A stretch of 64,000 bases of DNA from Flavobacterium crassostreae (GTDB lineage Bacteria; Bacteroidota; Bacteroidia; Flavobacteriales; Flavobacteriaceae): assembly GCF_001831475.1 (NCBI RefSeq), contig NZ_CP017688.1, positions 2,480,001 through 2,544,000 of the forward strand, given 5' to 3'. Positions 62,687 through 64,000 of the stretch are shown here, piece by piece (positions within the stretch are counted from its first letter, which is position 1; the number at the start of each line of letters is the position of its first letter). Both the position numbers and the translations under genes were made by a program. Below the pieces are notes generated by a model. That model did not search any database and had not been told where the DNA came from. It saw only the letters and a list, made by a program, of their open reading frames with translations.

Positions 62687-63730
62687 TTATGCTTCTTCTT
62701 CCTCTGTTAAATGGGATTTAGAATAGCCTCTCCATTTTTCGATACAATCCTGAAAATCTTGTGGCAGATCGGTATCAAAACGCATCATTTCGGACGTGGT
62801 TGGATGTACAAAACCTAATGTTTTGGCATGTAAGGCTTGTCTTGGCAATACTTTAAAACAATTGTCTATAAATTGCTTGTATTTTGTAAAGGTAGTCCCT
62901 TTTAGGATCAAATGTCCTCCGTAGCGTTCGTCATTAAATAAAGGATGCCCAATATGTTTTAAATGTGCTCGTATTTGGTGTGTTCTACCGGTTTCTAATT
63001 GGCAGGAGATTAAAGTTACGTAACCAAAACGTTCTAAAACTTTGTAATGGGTAATGGCGGGTTTGCCAATTTCGGGGTCTGCAAAAACAGCCATCTGCAT
63101 CCGATCCTTTAGATGGCGTGCTAAATTGCCCTCAATGGTTCCTGCATCTTGTGCTACATTTCCCCACACCAAGGCGACATACTCTCTCTCGGATGTTTTG
63201 GCTTCAAACTGTTTGGCCAAATGCGTCATGGCAGCCTCTGTTTTGGCAATTACTAACAATCCAGAGGTGTCTTTATCAATTCGGTGTACCAAACCTGGGC
63301 GCTCGCTACTGTTCATTGGCAAATTATCAAAATGATACGCCAAGGCATGGACCAAGGTTCCGGTATAATTTCCGTGTCCGGGATGAACCACCATACCAGG
63401 CTCTTTATTAATCAATAGCAAAGTATCGTCTTCATAAACAATATTCAATGCTATATTTTCGGCAACAATATGATTTTCATATGGCGGATGGGTTAACATA
63501 ACCTGAACCACATCTAGAGCCTTTACTTTATAATTTGATTTTACGGCAACTTCATTTACAAAAACGGCGCCCTCACTAGCAGCGGTTTGTATTTTATTAC
63601 GGGTGGCATTTTGGATCAAGCCCATTAAGTATTTATCAATTCTTAAGGGCGCTTGTCCTTTGGGAACTTCAAATTTAAAATGCTCATACAACTCTTGATC
63701 TAGATCTTCTGTAACTATATTATTGTTCAT
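62687..63730 (-). CDS. rluD: RluA-family 23S rRNA pseudouridine synthase
   Basis: The 347-residue protein (start ATG at 63730) has an N-terminal S4 RNA-binding domain (about 10-80) and the synthase domain with catalytic Asp in HRIDKDTSGLLV, and LETGRTHQIRAHL as the conserved third motif. This length and the S4 domain match RluD. It converts uridines of 23S rRNA to pseudouridine, though RluC-like targets are possible. Its start overlaps the end of the PASTA-domain gene by 11 bases. Confidence 0.88.
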   Translation of the reverse strand: MNNNIVTEDLDQELYEHFKFEVPKGQAPLRIDKYLMGLIQNATRNKIQTAASEGAVFVNEVAVKSNYKVKALDVVQVMLTHPPYENHIVAENIALNIVYEDDTLLLINKEPGMVVHPGHGNYTGTLVHALAYHFDNLPMNSSERPGLVHRIDKDTSGLLVIAKTEAAMTHLAKQFEAKTSEREYVALVWGNVAQDAGTIEGNLARHLKDRMQMAVFADPEIGKPAITHYKVLERFGYVTLISCQLETGRTHQIRAHLKHIGHPLFNDERYGGHLILKGTTFTKYKQFIDNCFKVLPRQALHAKTLGFVHPTTSEMMRFDTDLPQDFQDCIEKWRGYSKSHLTEEEEA

Positions 63731-64000
63731 TGGGTGCTTCTTCAATTGGTTCTGTAACAGAATCCGTTATTACCTCTTCTTCATAACTCGCTTTTCCATC
63801 TCCCAGAACCAAATCAATTTTAGACGATTTTAAAACCTTATCTCCTGGCTGGATACTTCTTCCTTTGTAGCGCATCTCTAACACCATGTCTTTTCCTAGA
63901 TTAGGAATATACGTAATGGTTCCTTCCTCTAATCCCAAGGCTTTTAAGGTAGGCACGGCTTCTCGGTAGGTTTTTTCAATTAAATCCGGAATTTTGACCG
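63720..64000 (-). CDS. PASTA-domain protein, C-terminal part (runs off the window)
   Basis: The frame is open from the last base of the window, so the N-terminus lies beyond 64000. The 93 visible residues show one PASTA repeat, VKIPDLIEKTYREAVPTLKA then GTITYIPNLGKDM, with the ending SKIDLVLGDG typical for these domains. A short acidic tail (EEEVITDSVTEPIEEAP) follows. PASTA domains bind peptidoglycan-like ligands; in flavobacteria such proteins often lie upstream of rluD. Other domains cannot be seen. Confidence 0.8.
   Translation of the reverse strand, partial: VKIPDLIEKTYREAVPTLKALGLEEGTITYIPNLGKDMVLEMRYKGRSIQPGDKVLKSSKIDLVLGDGKASYEEEVITDSVTEPIEEAPNEQ

Noticed and set aside
1..64000. CRISPR array, prophage, insertion sequence or integrative element
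   Set aside because: No regularly spaced repeats, integrase or transposase genes, phage structural genes or tRNA-flanking attachment sites are visible.

Overview
This is an AT-rich bacterial chromosome segment from a member of Bacteroidota, most likely a Flavobacteriaceae close to Flavobacterium. The evidence is a type IX secretion protein (PorQ), a secreted peptidase with a type IX C-terminal sorting domain, many Bacteroidota-type -7 boxes (TAnnTTTG) in front of genes, few Shine-Dalgarno sequences, several TTG starts, and family-typical gene pairs such as porQ-cmk and rnz-pyrB-pyrR. I see no rRNA, tRNA, CRISPR array, insertion sequence or prophage. The window is mostly housekeeping and metabolic backbone, and I found no convincing new defence or mobile system.

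Layout. 1-8345 (+): a four-gene operon with the end of a GH63/GH37-like glycosidase, a GH42 beta-galactosidase, an aminoalcohol kinase/class III phospho-lyase fusion and a large FAD/Fe-S D-2-hydroxyacid dehydrogenase. 8476-18668 (-): rpsA, a nucleoside transporter, cmk-porQ, lon, a UMF1 transporter and an M48 lipoprotein peptidase. 18761-26051 (-): a glycogen block (GH31, glgB, glgC, glgA). 26237-27519 (+): an alpha/beta hydrolase and msrB, meeting a nitronate monooxygenase head-on across an unusual GC-rich intergenic element. 29098-32660 (-): pdxH, rnz, a small conserved protein, pyrB and pyrR. 32961-36668 (-): a 1235-residue type IX-exported M9 collagenase. 36893-40376: a tiny lipoprotein, an ABC-F ATPase, two hypothetical genes and a J-domain/KTSC protein. 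40466-46166 (-): a tripartite RND efflux operon. 46333-48838: small membrane and hypothetical proteins and an AraC regulator. 48888-51161 (-): a chemotaxis-like signalling locus with intact cheB and a response regulator-kinase hybrid, but decayed CHASE3-kinase and cheR genes. 51748-56159: a pentapeptide protein and agmatine-to-putrescine genes (aguB, aguA) separated by a reverse-oriented beta-propeller lipoprotein. 56235-62281: an M1 peptidase, a mutarotase-like protein, a GNAT, a DUF3575 protein, VF530, smpB and pcm. 62687-64000 (-): rluD and the end of a PASTA-domain protein.

The points most worth a second look are the kinase/phospho-lyase fusion in a glycosidase operon, the double-deletion remnant in the signalling locus, tandem 13-bp repeats at a 21-bp period before a DUF1328 gene, apparently leaderless promoters, a pyrR transcript with no room for an attenuator, and the GC-rich intergenic element at 27537-27635. 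All calls come from reading the sequence and remembered family features; no searches were run.
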